DNA from: Enterobacter asburiae
GTDB lineage: Bacteria; Pseudomonadota; Gammaproteobacteria; Enterobacterales; Enterobacteriaceae
Length of the DNA stretch: 64,000 nt
Reading direction: 5' to 3'
Assembly: GCF_024599655.1 (NCBI RefSeq)
Contig: NZ_CP102247.1
Location: 1,798,001 to 1,862,000 of the forward strand
Shown: one piece after another, positions 24,105-32,540 of the stretch
How the letters are laid out: each line of letters opens with the position of its first letter
Position numbering within the stretch: position 1 is the first letter of the stretch
Position numbers and translations under genes: made by a program
Notes under the pieces: generated by a model
What the model was told of the DNA's origin: nothing
The model's input: only the letters and a program-made list of their open reading frames with translations
Databases searched by the model: none

Positions 24105-24710
24105 TTAGTTGAACGGATATTTTTTAAAGACCGCCTGTGATTCGAATGATTCGGCAAATGCCTGAATCTCTCTGAAATCCGCTGCGTTAACGACGTGCGG
24201 GATCATCGACTGAATAAACGTCCAGACAACCGTGCTCGTGACGGCAACCTGATCGGGAACGGTGGTCGGGCGCGTCTCCAGTAAGGTATTCCATTCCCTG
24301 CAGGCAGCCAGCAGCTGGGTTGTAATGCGTTCGACCCATGCAGCGTGCTGCTTTTCCACCGGGCGCTGGTGGTGTTCATACACATTTTGCACGGCCTTCT
24401 CAGCGGCGGCGAGAATAAAGCCCAGCGTCTGAAGATCCTTTGCCTGCGCATCCGGCGCGACGGGCAGGAGTCTCCGCTCGGGGGTGGCCTGAGACTCAAA
24501 ATAGTTCAGTATCAGCGACGAGTCCATCAGCCGTATTCCGTTATCCAGAATCAACGTTGGCGCTTTTACCGCGGGGTTGATTCGGGAGAACGCTTCGAAG
24601 GTGCTAAAGACCGACAGCGGCTGGCTTTCAAACTTAACGCCATAAAGCTCAAGAGAGATCGCCACGCGCCGTACATAAGGCGAATCCATCATGCCAATAA
24701 GCTTAATCAT
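24105..24710 (-). CDS. glutathione S-transferase family protein
   Basis: A 201-residue cytoplasmic GST. The thioredoxin-like N-terminal domain begins MIKLIGMMDSPYVRRVAISL with a Ser-Pro turn in the active-site region, has NPAVKAPTLILDNG with the cis-Pro, and LMDSSLILNYFE, where the Asp/Glu-Ser pair binds the glutathione gamma-glutamyl group. The all-helical C-terminal domain follows. It may conjugate or reduce electrophiles. It is divergent from the LysR pseudogene, which was presumably its regulator. Confidence 0.87.
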   Translation of the reverse strand: MIKLIGMMDSPYVRRVAISLELYGVKFESQPLSVFSTFEAFSRINPAVKAPTLILDNGIRLMDSSLILNYFESQATPERRLLPVAPDAQAKDLQTLGFILAAAEKAVQNVYEHHQRPVEKQHAAWVERITTQLLAACREWNTLLETRPTTVPDQVAVTSTVVWTFIQSMIPHVVNAADFREIQAFAESFESQAVFKKYPFN

Positions 24711-24880
24711 AATTCCCGTTTTCCTGTCTCTGTGAAATAACGCGTCATTGAAAAGGATGAACTGACATTACAATACAAACTTCCTGGCGAATATCTTCAG
24801 TATCTTACCGTAAAGGTTAGTATTACTGACATGTGGGCAAGCTGTCGTTATAGATCCAGTGCAGATAAGGGAGTGTTTTC

Positions 24881-25476
24881 ATGTCCGATTTTCCACCCAT
24901 TGCCAGTTTGCGAAGCTTCGAAGCCGTCGCCCGTCTTGGCAGCGTGACGCTGGCGGCGAAAGAACTCCACGTTACCCATTCCGCTATCAGCCAGCAGATC
25001 AAAATGCTGGAGGAGATGGTGGGCGTGAAGCTCTTCATCCGGAACGGGCGAGGGGTGCAGCTCAACGAAGAAGGGCGGCTCTATGCCCTACAGGTACGCG
25101 AGGCGCTGAACCATATCGCAGATGCCACCCGGCTCGTGCAGGTGAAGCCGAGAAAACAGGAGCTGACGCTGGCAATGGTGCCGTCTTTTGGATGCCACTG
25201 GCTGTTGCCGCGCCTGGCGGTTTATGTATTAACGACTCCAATATCATTATCGAAGCCGTTCGGCTCGGGAAAGGCATCGCGCTGGAGCGTCGCTCTCTGG
25301 TTCAGGACGCCATCACCAGAGGTGAACTGGTCCAGCTAACCTCCATCACCGCGCCGTATCCCTGGCCTTACTGGCTGGTGACAGCGCAGCCAAAGGAGGC
25401 GAAGCCGGAGGTGGCTCTTTTTGTCGCGTGGCTGAACGAAGAAGTGCGGATCTGGCTTCAGCAGACGGCGCCCTGA
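24881..25476 (+). pseudogene. LysR-family regulator (GcvA-like) broken by an internal deletion and frameshift
   Basis: Frame one begins MSDFPPIASLRSFEAVARLG and reads a full LysR helix-turn-helix and linker up to about 25215 (HWLLPRL). A different frame then carries the C-terminal effector-domain end (DSNIIIEAVRLGKGIALERRS to IWLQQTAP, stop at 25476). About 85 to 90 middle residues are missing, so this is a deletion plus frameshift of a roughly 300-residue GcvA-type regulator. Frame one closes at 25339. It is divergent from the GST and lies at the edge of the AT-rich block, so the deletion may date from the insertion. Confidence 0.8.
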
Positions 25477-25484
25477 GAATGATG

Positions 25485-26489
25485 TCAGGCCAAATACTTT
25501 CGAATATCGGAAGGCGCATAGTTTTGTTCCCACAAAGCCTTCATCATCAACATATAGGGTTCCGCATACGTAAAAAAAGCCTGATAGCTTTCGCAAAAAT
25601 AATTAAGCTGCGGCTCACCGGATTGGGAAAGCGCTATGCGGTCTTTTGCACAACCGCCGCGGCAGGCGAATTCCATTTTGCAACTCGTACATTCTTTTGC
25701 CAGTTTCGCTGTGAAATGTGGATTGCTGTCATCACAGGATGCATAAACGCAGGTCGGCACAGATAACCCGCACCACGCAGCAAATGCATGCTCAAAGATA
25801 GGGATTTTAATCGTTCCAATGTCCAGGCGTATCCAGGTATAAAAAATCGTTTTCAAAAAAATCCCCAGTGCGGCGGGCGCAAGGCTTTGCGCATCCACAC
25901 CACCTTGTTCAAGCGGTTTAAGTAACGGGAGAAACAACATATGGCGACTGCCAAGACTCTTCAAATAATGATAGATTCGCAGCGGTTGCTGGCTATTTAT
26001 GTTGTTAAGGACGGTAAGCGTACTGAATGTAATGTCGTGCTTATGCAGTAGCCTCACGTTTGCTTCAATCATATTAGCCACTGGGCTTTCAGAAATCGTT
26101 TTGCTGAACGTGTCGCTTTGCTGACTATCACCATCTACCGAAATGCAAATAAGAAAATCATTCTTTTTGATGAATTCACACCAGCCGTCATCTAACGTAA
26201 TACCGCTGATGAGCAATGTATTAATAATAGTTTTACCTTGTGCAAACCGCAGCTGTAAGTCAATGACGCGTTTTAAAAAAATTAATCCGTCAGACGTTAA
26301 TTCTTCATCTTGCCAGGAAAAATGCACATCGCCAGTTTCCCATGATTCAATTTTCTGACGAATATATTGCTTAAGCGTCGTATCATCCATACAACCCGTT
26401 TGGCATTCCGGGTGCAGTCGCATTTTATGGAGATGAGAGCATTCTGTACAATGTAAATTACAGAATGTAGTTAAGTGTTTTTCCGTCAT
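25485..26489 (-). CDS. radical SAM/SPASM protein, anaerobic sulfatase-maturase-like
   Basis: A 334-residue iron-sulfur enzyme. The SAM-cluster motif is CNLHCTEC (C-x3-C-x2-C), followed by SHLHK where sulfatase maturases have CFYLEK. The C-terminal SPASM part shows CTSCKMEFACRGGCAKD. This outline is that of the anSME and peptide-modifying SPASM group. The start MTEKHLTTF (26487-26489) is preferred over 26525, with GGAAAG upstream. It is the last gene of the NT2-Tsx-NT1 unit. No sulfatase with a C/S-x-P-x-R maturation motif is encoded in this window, so its target is unknown. Confidence 0.75.
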   Translation of the reverse strand: MTEKHLTTFCNLHCTECSHLHKMRLHPECQTGCMDDTTLKQYIRQKIESWETGDVHFSWQDEELTSDGLIFLKRVIDLQLRFAQGKTIINTLLISGITLDDGWCEFIKKNDFLICISVDGDSQQSDTFSKTISESPVANMIEANVRLLHKHDITFSTLTVLNNINSQQPLRIYHYLKSLGSRHMLFLPLLKPLEQGGVDAQSLAPAALGIFLKTIFYTWIRLDIGTIKIPIFEHAFAAWCGLSVPTCVYASCDDSNPHFTAKLAKECTSCKMEFACRGGCAKDRIALSQSGEPQLNYFCESYQAFFTYAEPYMLMMKALWEQNYAPSDIRKYLA

Positions 26490-26552
26490 AGGGCAACTTT
26501 CCATCTTTATAAAAAGTGATGCCACTCATAAACGAATGGCATCATTATTTTA

Positions 26553-28163
26553 TTACTTACTGACTTCAACGCGCATTTCATTAACTTGTGCAGGAACGAT
26601 TTTGTGCCCTGACTTCAGATAGTCAATGACCACATCGGACATATTGTGTCCGGCACGGACTTGAACATTTTTCCCTTCTTTAAATGCCAGAAAACCATCG
26701 CCTCCTAAAGCAAGGAATGTCGTCGTAGCAACATGGTAAGTCTCCGTATCGGCAATCTCTTTGCCGTTAATTGTGAAAGATACGACGCGCTTACCTGCTG
26801 GTTTCTGCGGCATATAATGCATTTCAGCCCCCTGTGACATTTGAAGTATGCCATTGGTGAGCGATGCGCCATGCTCCATCAGATTACGCAGATCCTTGCC
26901 GCTGAGATCCATCTCTGTAAGCTCATTCTTGAAGGGGAATGTGCTGGTGATATCATCAAAAGTAAGAGGGCCTGCGTTGAGATCGGCCCGTAAGCTACCG
27001 GAATTAATCAGTGCTATCTGTGCCTTCGGCGCAGCGGCAAGCATTGCATCAGTAAACAAGTTCCCAAGTTGTGATGACTCGCCATAGGCACGGGTTAACG
27101 CGATGGGGGATTCACCGACCGGCTGGCGCACGATATCCGCGAGTTTTTTATTCCAGCCATTAATAACTTTCTGCGTTGTTGGATCAGGTTTCCATTCATC
27201 AGCGTAAAGCGTTTTAAGCTCGAAGCTTTTCACTTCATGGGTATGCGTGGCAGGTTTAACATCGAGTACCAATTTACCGACATCGATACCGCCGCTGTCA
27301 GTCGAAAGGATTAACGTATTCCCCACTTTGATCGGTTCCGGTGTTCCTGTGTGAGCATGTCCGGTGATAAGAATATCAAGTCCTGTGACCTGGCTTGCCG
27401 TCTGAATATCTTTATCCAGTGCACGTCGGACATCGGTATTCCCAATGCTGGACTGACGCGCCGGAACACCTTCATGAACCAGCGCGACGGTAACGTCAAC
27501 TTTGCCCCGCAGCTCATCCAGGTAGTGCTGCAGATACTTCACCTCATCGCGAGCCTCAATCCCCTGGTTCTTAAGGGCCGCTGCTGATTTATCAAAGCGG
27601 TTGTTATTATCATTATCGAGACCCTGGAGCGAGAGTTCTGAGACAGTGTCATTAAACGCAAACACGCCGTGCAGCCCAATAACGCCAATCTTTACGCCAT
27701 CTTTTTCCAGAATGGTATACGGTTTGTTCCAGAAAGGTTTTTCGCTGTCCTTATGGAATACATTCCCCAGCAGAACAGGGAAGTTCGCTTTGCTTAACTG
27801 GCGCAGGAGATTATCCCAGCCATGGTCAAATTCATGATTGCCAATTGATACCGCATCAAACGGCATAGTATTCATAATATCAATTATTGCCTCCCCCTTT
27901 GTCAGACTGCTGATATAGGGTCCGGTAAAGTAGTCACCGGCATCAAAATAAAAGGTGGCTTTATTTTTTGCTTTTTCCTGTTTTACTAAGGTTGTGATAT
28001 TAGCGAATCCACCAATATCCCTTGTGCCGTTGGCGACATAAGGGAGTTTGTAAGTATCGACATGCGCGTGGAGATCGTTGGTATAGATAATAGTGACATC
28101 TTTGGCACCTGCCCAAAATGGCAACGTCAACAGAACACTTGCAGCAATTATTCTTTTCTTCAT
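26553..28163 (-). CDS. periplasmic UshA-like 5'-nucleotidase, paralogue NT1
   Basis: A 536-residue secreted metallophosphatase with signal peptide (KKRIIAASVLLTLPFWAGA). The calcineurin-like domain shows NDLHAH, FDAGDYFTG, GNHEFDHG (Asn-His of the active site) and ITGHAHTGTPEP. The C-terminal nucleotide-binding domain carries YGESSQLGN and GGDGFLAF. It probably strips phosphate from extracellular nucleotides to give nucleosides. A TTG codon lies two codons upstream, but the ATG at 28161-28163 has an AGGA site. NT1 has an insertion of about 20 residues (LQGLDNDNNNRFDKS) absent from NT2 and NT3. The Tsx paralogue lies just upstream. Confidence 0.88.
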   Translation of the reverse strand: MKKRIIAASVLLTLPFWAGAKDVTIIYTNDLHAHVDTYKLPYVANGTRDIGGFANITTLVKQEKAKNKATFYFDAGDYFTGPYISSLTKGEAIIDIMNTMPFDAVSIGNHEFDHGWDNLLRQLSKANFPVLLGNVFHKDSEKPFWNKPYTILEKDGVKIGVIGLHGVFAFNDTVSELSLQGLDNDNNNRFDKSAAALKNQGIEARDEVKYLQHYLDELRGKVDVTVALVHEGVPARQSSIGNTDVRRALDKDIQTASQVTGLDILITGHAHTGTPEPIKVGNTLILSTDSGGIDVGKLVLDVKPATHTHEVKSFELKTLYADEWKPDPTTQKVINGWNKKLADIVRQPVGESPIALTRAYGESSQLGNLFTDAMLAAAPKAQIALINSGSLRADLNAGPLTFDDITSTFPFKNELTEMDLSGKDLRNLMEHGASLTNGILQMSQGAEMHYMPQKPAGKRVVSFTINGKEIADTETYHVATTTFLALGGDGFLAFKEGKNVQVRAGHNMSDVVIDYLKSGHKIVPAQVNEMRVEVSK

Positions 28164-28185
28164 GGCCAATTCCTTTTAGTCATAT

Positions 28186-29067
28186 TTAAAAAGTGTATCC
28201 GGCGGTTAAATAGTAGGCCCACCCCGTTGAGTCTATACGCGTGATCTGCCCTTTGCTGTTGTATGCTTTACTGCCTTCTTCAAATTGCCCACCATGATAG
28301 AAATAACGAAGGGTCGCGCCATAACTCCAGTGAGAGTAAACTAAGCTGAGGATATGGGTGGAAACGATTGAGTCATTTGTACGTGAGTAAAATGGCTGCG
28401 CGCCTCCTGATTCGTCTTTTAAGTCTGAGCCGAAATCAAAGTTGGTGAAACCGACGTAATTTAGCTTGCCGCCAAACAGCGTAGTGAGCGGAACAGCATA
28501 TTTTACTTTAAATCGATACCCATCCCATTCGTTTTCGTTGGCGGCGTTATAATTATTCCCCTGGTATTTAGCGTAGATGTTCGCAGATAACGTCATCGGT
28601 AATCCCGTATCGATATCTGTCCCAAGCCCCATATACCAGGTACTCTGACGCTGTCCTTCATTAGTGCCCGCATCATAAATATAGTTGTGAGCAAAATACC
28701 ATTCTTTAAATGGACCAAAACTCAGGTCGAGCCCCGTTAATTTGTCGATGCTAAAGCGTGGTTCTATTTCCATGAAGAATGGCGAGCCATTATCCCAAAT
28801 GCCGATATCGTTATCATTTCCTAAACCAAAAAATTTAGGTAAATCGGCGTAGCCGTAGAAATCAAACCAATCCACATGTGCCCACGCACGATATTCTGGA
28901 TATAAGTCTGCTCTTTTTTGTGGCCCGAAGCGGGTAGAGTTGCTGCCGACAATATTAATGCTTTGATGCCACCAGTCTGATAGGTATTCATCATTTCCAG
29001 AGTCTGCAAACGCAACCACAGGTAGCAATATCAATGCGCCTGGCAAAAGACATTTCATTTTTTTCAT
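28186..29067 (-). CDS. Tsx-like nucleoside-specific outer-membrane channel
   Basis: A 293-residue beta-barrel with a signal peptide (MKKMKCLLPGALILLPVVAFA). The Tsx signature is obvious: DEYLSDWWHQSINIVGS, WFDFYGYADLPKFFG, FMEIEPRFSIDKLTGLDLSFGPFKEWYF, YMGLGTDIDTGLPM, and AANENEWDGYRFKVKY. It ends in Phe (YTF), as barrels do. It would pass nucleosides or similar solutes into the periplasm. It sits between nucleotidases NT2 and NT1 and ends 22 bases before NT1, forming a scavenging unit. It is a divergent accessory copy, not core tsx. Confidence 0.9.
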   Translation of the reverse strand: MKKMKCLLPGALILLPVVAFADSGNDEYLSDWWHQSINIVGSNSTRFGPQKRADLYPEYRAWAHVDWFDFYGYADLPKFFGLGNDNDIGIWDNGSPFFMEIEPRFSIDKLTGLDLSFGPFKEWYFAHNYIYDAGTNEGQRQSTWYMGLGTDIDTGLPMTLSANIYAKYQGNNYNAANENEWDGYRFKVKYAVPLTTLFGGKLNYVGFTNFDFGSDLKDESGGAQPFYSRTNDSIVSTHILSLVYSHWSYGATLRYFYHGGQFEEGSKAYNSKGQITRIDSTGWAYYLTAGYTF

Positions 29068-29151
29068 GCGTATAATTCCTTCTATGGAAGTCTGTTGAAA
29101 AACGAGTGTTATTTGAAATACGCGTCAGTATTTCACCACTTCTTGTTGAAT

Positions 29152-30714
29152 CTATTTAGCAGCGCTTACATCAGTCACCCTCATTTCAAGATCGGGTTTT
29201 ACTGGGCTATGCGCCTTAACGTAATCAATAATTGACTCGGCAGAGGTAGTACTGTTGGTGGTTTTGATGTTTTTCCCTTTTAAAAACGCTTCAAATCCAT
29301 CGCCACCTGTCGCGCAAAATGAGTGTGTAGCAACCCGATATGTTCTGGCTGGATCTATAGGCTGATTATTAACAGTGAATTTAATAAGACGTTCACCCAG
29401 CGGTTTTTTACTGTCATATTCAACATGAACGCTTTTTGACACTTGCAAAATACCATTGGTGAGATTAGTTGCATGGATCATTAAATCGGTGAGATCTTTA
29501 CCGGTGAGATCCATTTCAACCAGATCGTTATTAAATGGGAAGGTAGTAATGACATCGCCGTAGGTTAAGTTCCCCTGTGGGAAATCAGCACGTATTCCGC
29601 CGCTATTTTGTAATCCAACGACGGCATCCGGCACTTTTGCCATCATGGCGTCGATAATTAAATTACCGACAGGTGATGATTCACCATAAGAACGTGTGAA
29701 GGGCGCCGTTGTCGATCCAATAACCTGGCCAGTGATTTTTTTCAGCCTGGCATTCCATTCATCAATTCTGGCTTGTACTTTTGGATCTGGCTTATATTCG
29801 TCAGCAAATACAGTGATTAATTTACCATTATAACCCTCAATTTTTTTAGTCTGAGGGTTATAATCCAATACTAATTTACCAATATCAGTGCCATAGGCAT
29901 CCGTTGAAACAATGAGAGTGTCATTGACTTTAATTGGCTCTGGCGTACCTACATGGGCATGACCCGTGATTAATACATCAATACCCTTAAATTTCTTTGC
30001 GGTATCGATATCAGCTTGCAGCATTCTGGCTACGTCTTTGTTTCCATAACTTGATTGACGCGCTGGCGTACCTTCATGGATAAGCAGCACGATGATATCC
30101 ACTTTACCTTTTAACGCATCAAGCCCTTGTTGAATATAAGGCACTTCATCACGCGCCTCTGAGCCTGCGTAAGCTTTAGCGGCAATCGTGTCATAAAATG
30201 CAAATTTCTGATGCACCCCGATTACACCAATTTTAATGCCATTTTTTTCGACGATCGTCCAGGGGTTATTCCAGACGGGCTTATCACTGTTGGTATAAAA
30301 AACATTGCCTAACAAAATGGGGAAGTTTGCTTTTGATAACTGCTTAACCATATTATCAACGCCATGGTCAAATTCGTGGTTCCCCACCGACACAGCGTCA
30401 AAAGGCATGGTGTTCATGATATCAATAATTGCTTCACCTTTGGTCAGGGTGCTTATATAGGGTCCGGTAAAGTAATCACCTGCATCAAAGAAAAAGATAT
30501 CTTTACTTTTTTTCTTAGCATCATTAACGATGGTCGCTATATTAGCAAAACCCCCTACCAGACGTTCTTTGTCAACGGTGGGGACTTTCCCCGGAGAGAC
30601 ATGCGCATGCAGATCGTTGGTATAGTAAATTGTCACATCTTTCGCATTAACTGATGCAGTAAGCGTTGCGGACAAGCACAACGTAATCAGACTCAGCTTT
30701 ATATTTTTCTTCAT
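29152..30714 (-). CDS. periplasmic UshA-like 5'-nucleotidase, paralogue NT2
   Basis: A 520-residue secreted nucleotidase with signal peptide (MKKNIKLSLITLCLSATLTASVNA). The same metallophosphatase motifs occur: NDLHAH, FFFDAGDYFTG, GNHEFDHG, LITGHAHVGTPEP, and NSGGIRADFP plus GGDGF in the C-terminal domain. NT2 is the most divergent of the three paralogues (for example GVHQKFAFYDT and LKKITGQVIGST) and is the most AT-rich. ATG at 30712-30714 has AAGGGA upstream; an in-frame TTG earlier is disfavoured. It begins a leftward unit with Tsx, NT1 and the radical SAM gene. Confidence 0.88.
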   Translation of the reverse strand: MKKNIKLSLITLCLSATLTASVNAKDVTIYYTNDLHAHVSPGKVPTVDKERLVGGFANIATIVNDAKKKSKDIFFFDAGDYFTGPYISTLTKGEAIIDIMNTMPFDAVSVGNHEFDHGVDNMVKQLSKANFPILLGNVFYTNSDKPVWNNPWTIVEKNGIKIGVIGVHQKFAFYDTIAAKAYAGSEARDEVPYIQQGLDALKGKVDIIVLLIHEGTPARQSSYGNKDVARMLQADIDTAKKFKGIDVLITGHAHVGTPEPIKVNDTLIVSTDAYGTDIGKLVLDYNPQTKKIEGYNGKLITVFADEYKPDPKVQARIDEWNARLKKITGQVIGSTTAPFTRSYGESSPVGNLIIDAMMAKVPDAVVGLQNSGGIRADFPQGNLTYGDVITTFPFNNDLVEMDLTGKDLTDLMIHATNLTNGILQVSKSVHVEYDSKKPLGERLIKFTVNNQPIDPARTYRVATHSFCATGGDGFEAFLKGKNIKTTNSTTSAESIIDYVKAHSPVKPDLEMRVTDVSAAK

Positions 30715-30747
30715 AATCAATTCCCTTGAAAAAACGATAGTTTGAAA

Positions 30748-30775
30748 AAGGGTTCATGTAGATATATGAACCCTT
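30748..30775 (-). terminator. palindromic hairpin downstream of NT3
   Basis: AAGGGTTCAT (30748-30757) pairs with ATGAACCCTT (30766-30775). Read leftwards the stem is followed by a TTTTTC run, so it should terminate NT3 transcripts before NT2. An almost identical palindrome lies at 33743-33770. Confidence 0.7.
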
Positions 30776-30851
30776 AAACGGTTATTTCATTACATTCATT
30801 TCAATGCATTCATCACCAATGCGGCACCGAAAGCATGTATGGCAGGGACCT

Positions 30852-32408
30852 TTATTTTTTTACATCAGCAACGCGCATGCCGTTGATCTGCTCATCCGTA
30901 ATGGTATTGCCCGCCTTGAAGTAATCGATCACAGCGTTAGAAACGTAGTAACCGCCTGTTGTATTGCGTGCTTTACCTTCGGTAAAGGTGGTAAAACCAT
31001 CCCCACCGTCAGCAAGGAAGCTCTGGGTGGCAATGTGGTAGACGGTCGCGTCTTCAATTGGCTTGCCGTTAAGTGTAAATACGACGACTCGCTGACCGAT
31101 CGGTTTACTGCTGTCATACTTCATCTCCAGGCCTTTTGATACCTGCAAGACGCCATTGCTTAAACTTGCGGCATGCTCCATCAGCGTGCGTAATTGTTTG
31201 CCCGTGAGGTCCATCGTGGCCAGCTCGTTAGGGAAGGGGAACGTACTAATGACACCACCCATCGTAATCGCGCCAGACGGGATTTCATTGCGAATCCCAC
31301 CGGAGTTGGTCAAGGCCAACTGGGTATTTTTACCCGCTGCCGCCAGCAAAGCGTCAGCAGCCAGATTTCCCAGCGAGGCTGATTCACCATACGCACGCGT
31401 CAATTCAACCGGCGACTGCGCTACGGTTTGTTGAACCACTTCATCAAGTTGCTTATTCCAGCCGTCTATGACCTTTTTCGTTTGCGGATCGGGCTTCCAC
31501 TCATCGGCGTAAATGGTTTTAAGCTCGAAATTTTTCACCGTAAACTGATGCGGCTTCGTGTAGTCCAGTACCAGTTTCCCCACATCAATGCCGCCGCTGT
31601 CGGTCGAGAGGATCAACGTATTGCCTACTTTAATCGGTTCCGGGGTACCAACATGCGCATGTCCCGTAATCAGAATATCCAGGCCTTTTACCTGGCTTGC
31701 GGTTTGAATATCTTTATCCAGCGCACGGCGTACGTCGGTCCCCCCCACACTGGACTGACGCGCCGGCGTGCCTTCATGAACCAGCAATACGGTTAAGTCG
31801 ACTTTTCCTTTGAGTTCATCTAAATAGCTCTGCAGCCACTTAATTTCATCCCGCGCTTCAATACCTACGCGTGTTGCCGCTGAAACGGTATCATTGAAGG
31901 CAAAGACGCCGTGCAAACCAATGACGCCAATTTTCACGCCTTCTTTTTCGATGATGGTATATGGCTTATCCCAGAATAACTTGCTGCTGTTCTGATAGAA
32001 TATGTTGCCCTGTACAATAGGGAATTTCGCCTGGCTTAACTGTAATAACGTATTATCCCAGCCGTGATCGAATTCATGATTACCTATCGTGACTGCGTCA
32101 AACGGCATGGTATTCATAATATCAATAATAGCTTTTCCCTTCGTTAAGCTACTAATATAAGGACCCGTAAAATAATCACCTGCATCAAAAAACCATGTTG
32201 CTTTACTTTTTTGCTTTTCCTCTTTCACCATGGTGGTGATATTCGCCCAACCACCGACATCGCGTTTGCCTTCAGCGATCCATGGAACCTTATAAGGCTC
32301 CACATGAGCGTGGAGATCGTTGGTATAAATAAATGTGACATCCTTGGCACAGGCCCAAAATGGTAATGTCAACAGAATGCCTGCGCTAATCGCTTTTATA
32401 TTCATCAT
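30852..32408 (-). CDS. periplasmic UshA-like 5'-nucleotidase, paralogue NT3
   Basis: A 518-residue secreted nucleotidase with signal peptide (MMNIKAISAGILLTLPFWACA). The motifs NDLHAH, FDAGDYFTG, GNHEFDHG, ITGHAHVGTPEP, NSGGIRNEIP and GGDGF are all kept. It is closer to NT1 than to NT2, suggesting a later duplication. Its start has AAGGAA upstream. It is transcribed separately from NT2, with a hairpin terminator between them, and is divergent from the zinc-ribbon gene at 32541. Three nucleotidases side by side suggest different substrate preferences or regulation; neither can be read from sequence. Confidence 0.88.
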   Translation of the reverse strand: MMNIKAISAGILLTLPFWACAKDVTFIYTNDLHAHVEPYKVPWIAEGKRDVGGWANITTMVKEEKQKSKATWFFDAGDYFTGPYISSLTKGKAIIDIMNTMPFDAVTIGNHEFDHGWDNTLLQLSQAKFPIVQGNIFYQNSSKLFWDKPYTIIEKEGVKIGVIGLHGVFAFNDTVSAATRVGIEARDEIKWLQSYLDELKGKVDLTVLLVHEGTPARQSSVGGTDVRRALDKDIQTASQVKGLDILITGHAHVGTPEPIKVGNTLILSTDSGGIDVGKLVLDYTKPHQFTVKNFELKTIYADEWKPDPQTKKVIDGWNKQLDEVVQQTVAQSPVELTRAYGESASLGNLAADALLAAAGKNTQLALTNSGGIRNEIPSGAITMGGVISTFPFPNELATMDLTGKQLRTLMEHAASLSNGVLQVSKGLEMKYDSSKPIGQRVVVFTLNGKPIEDATVYHIATQSFLADGGDGFTTFTEGKARNTTGGYYVSNAVIDYFKAGNTITDEQINGMRVADVKK

Positions 32409-32540
32409 CAGTTCCTTTCAGTTATATAAAGGTTCGTTACTTTACGTTGTGAAAGAATCTTTTATGCGAGTCTGCTCACACAATCAATCAGGAGTTATGA
32501 GGCAAAATCAGCGACCTCTTGAAATCGTTGGTAACACATA

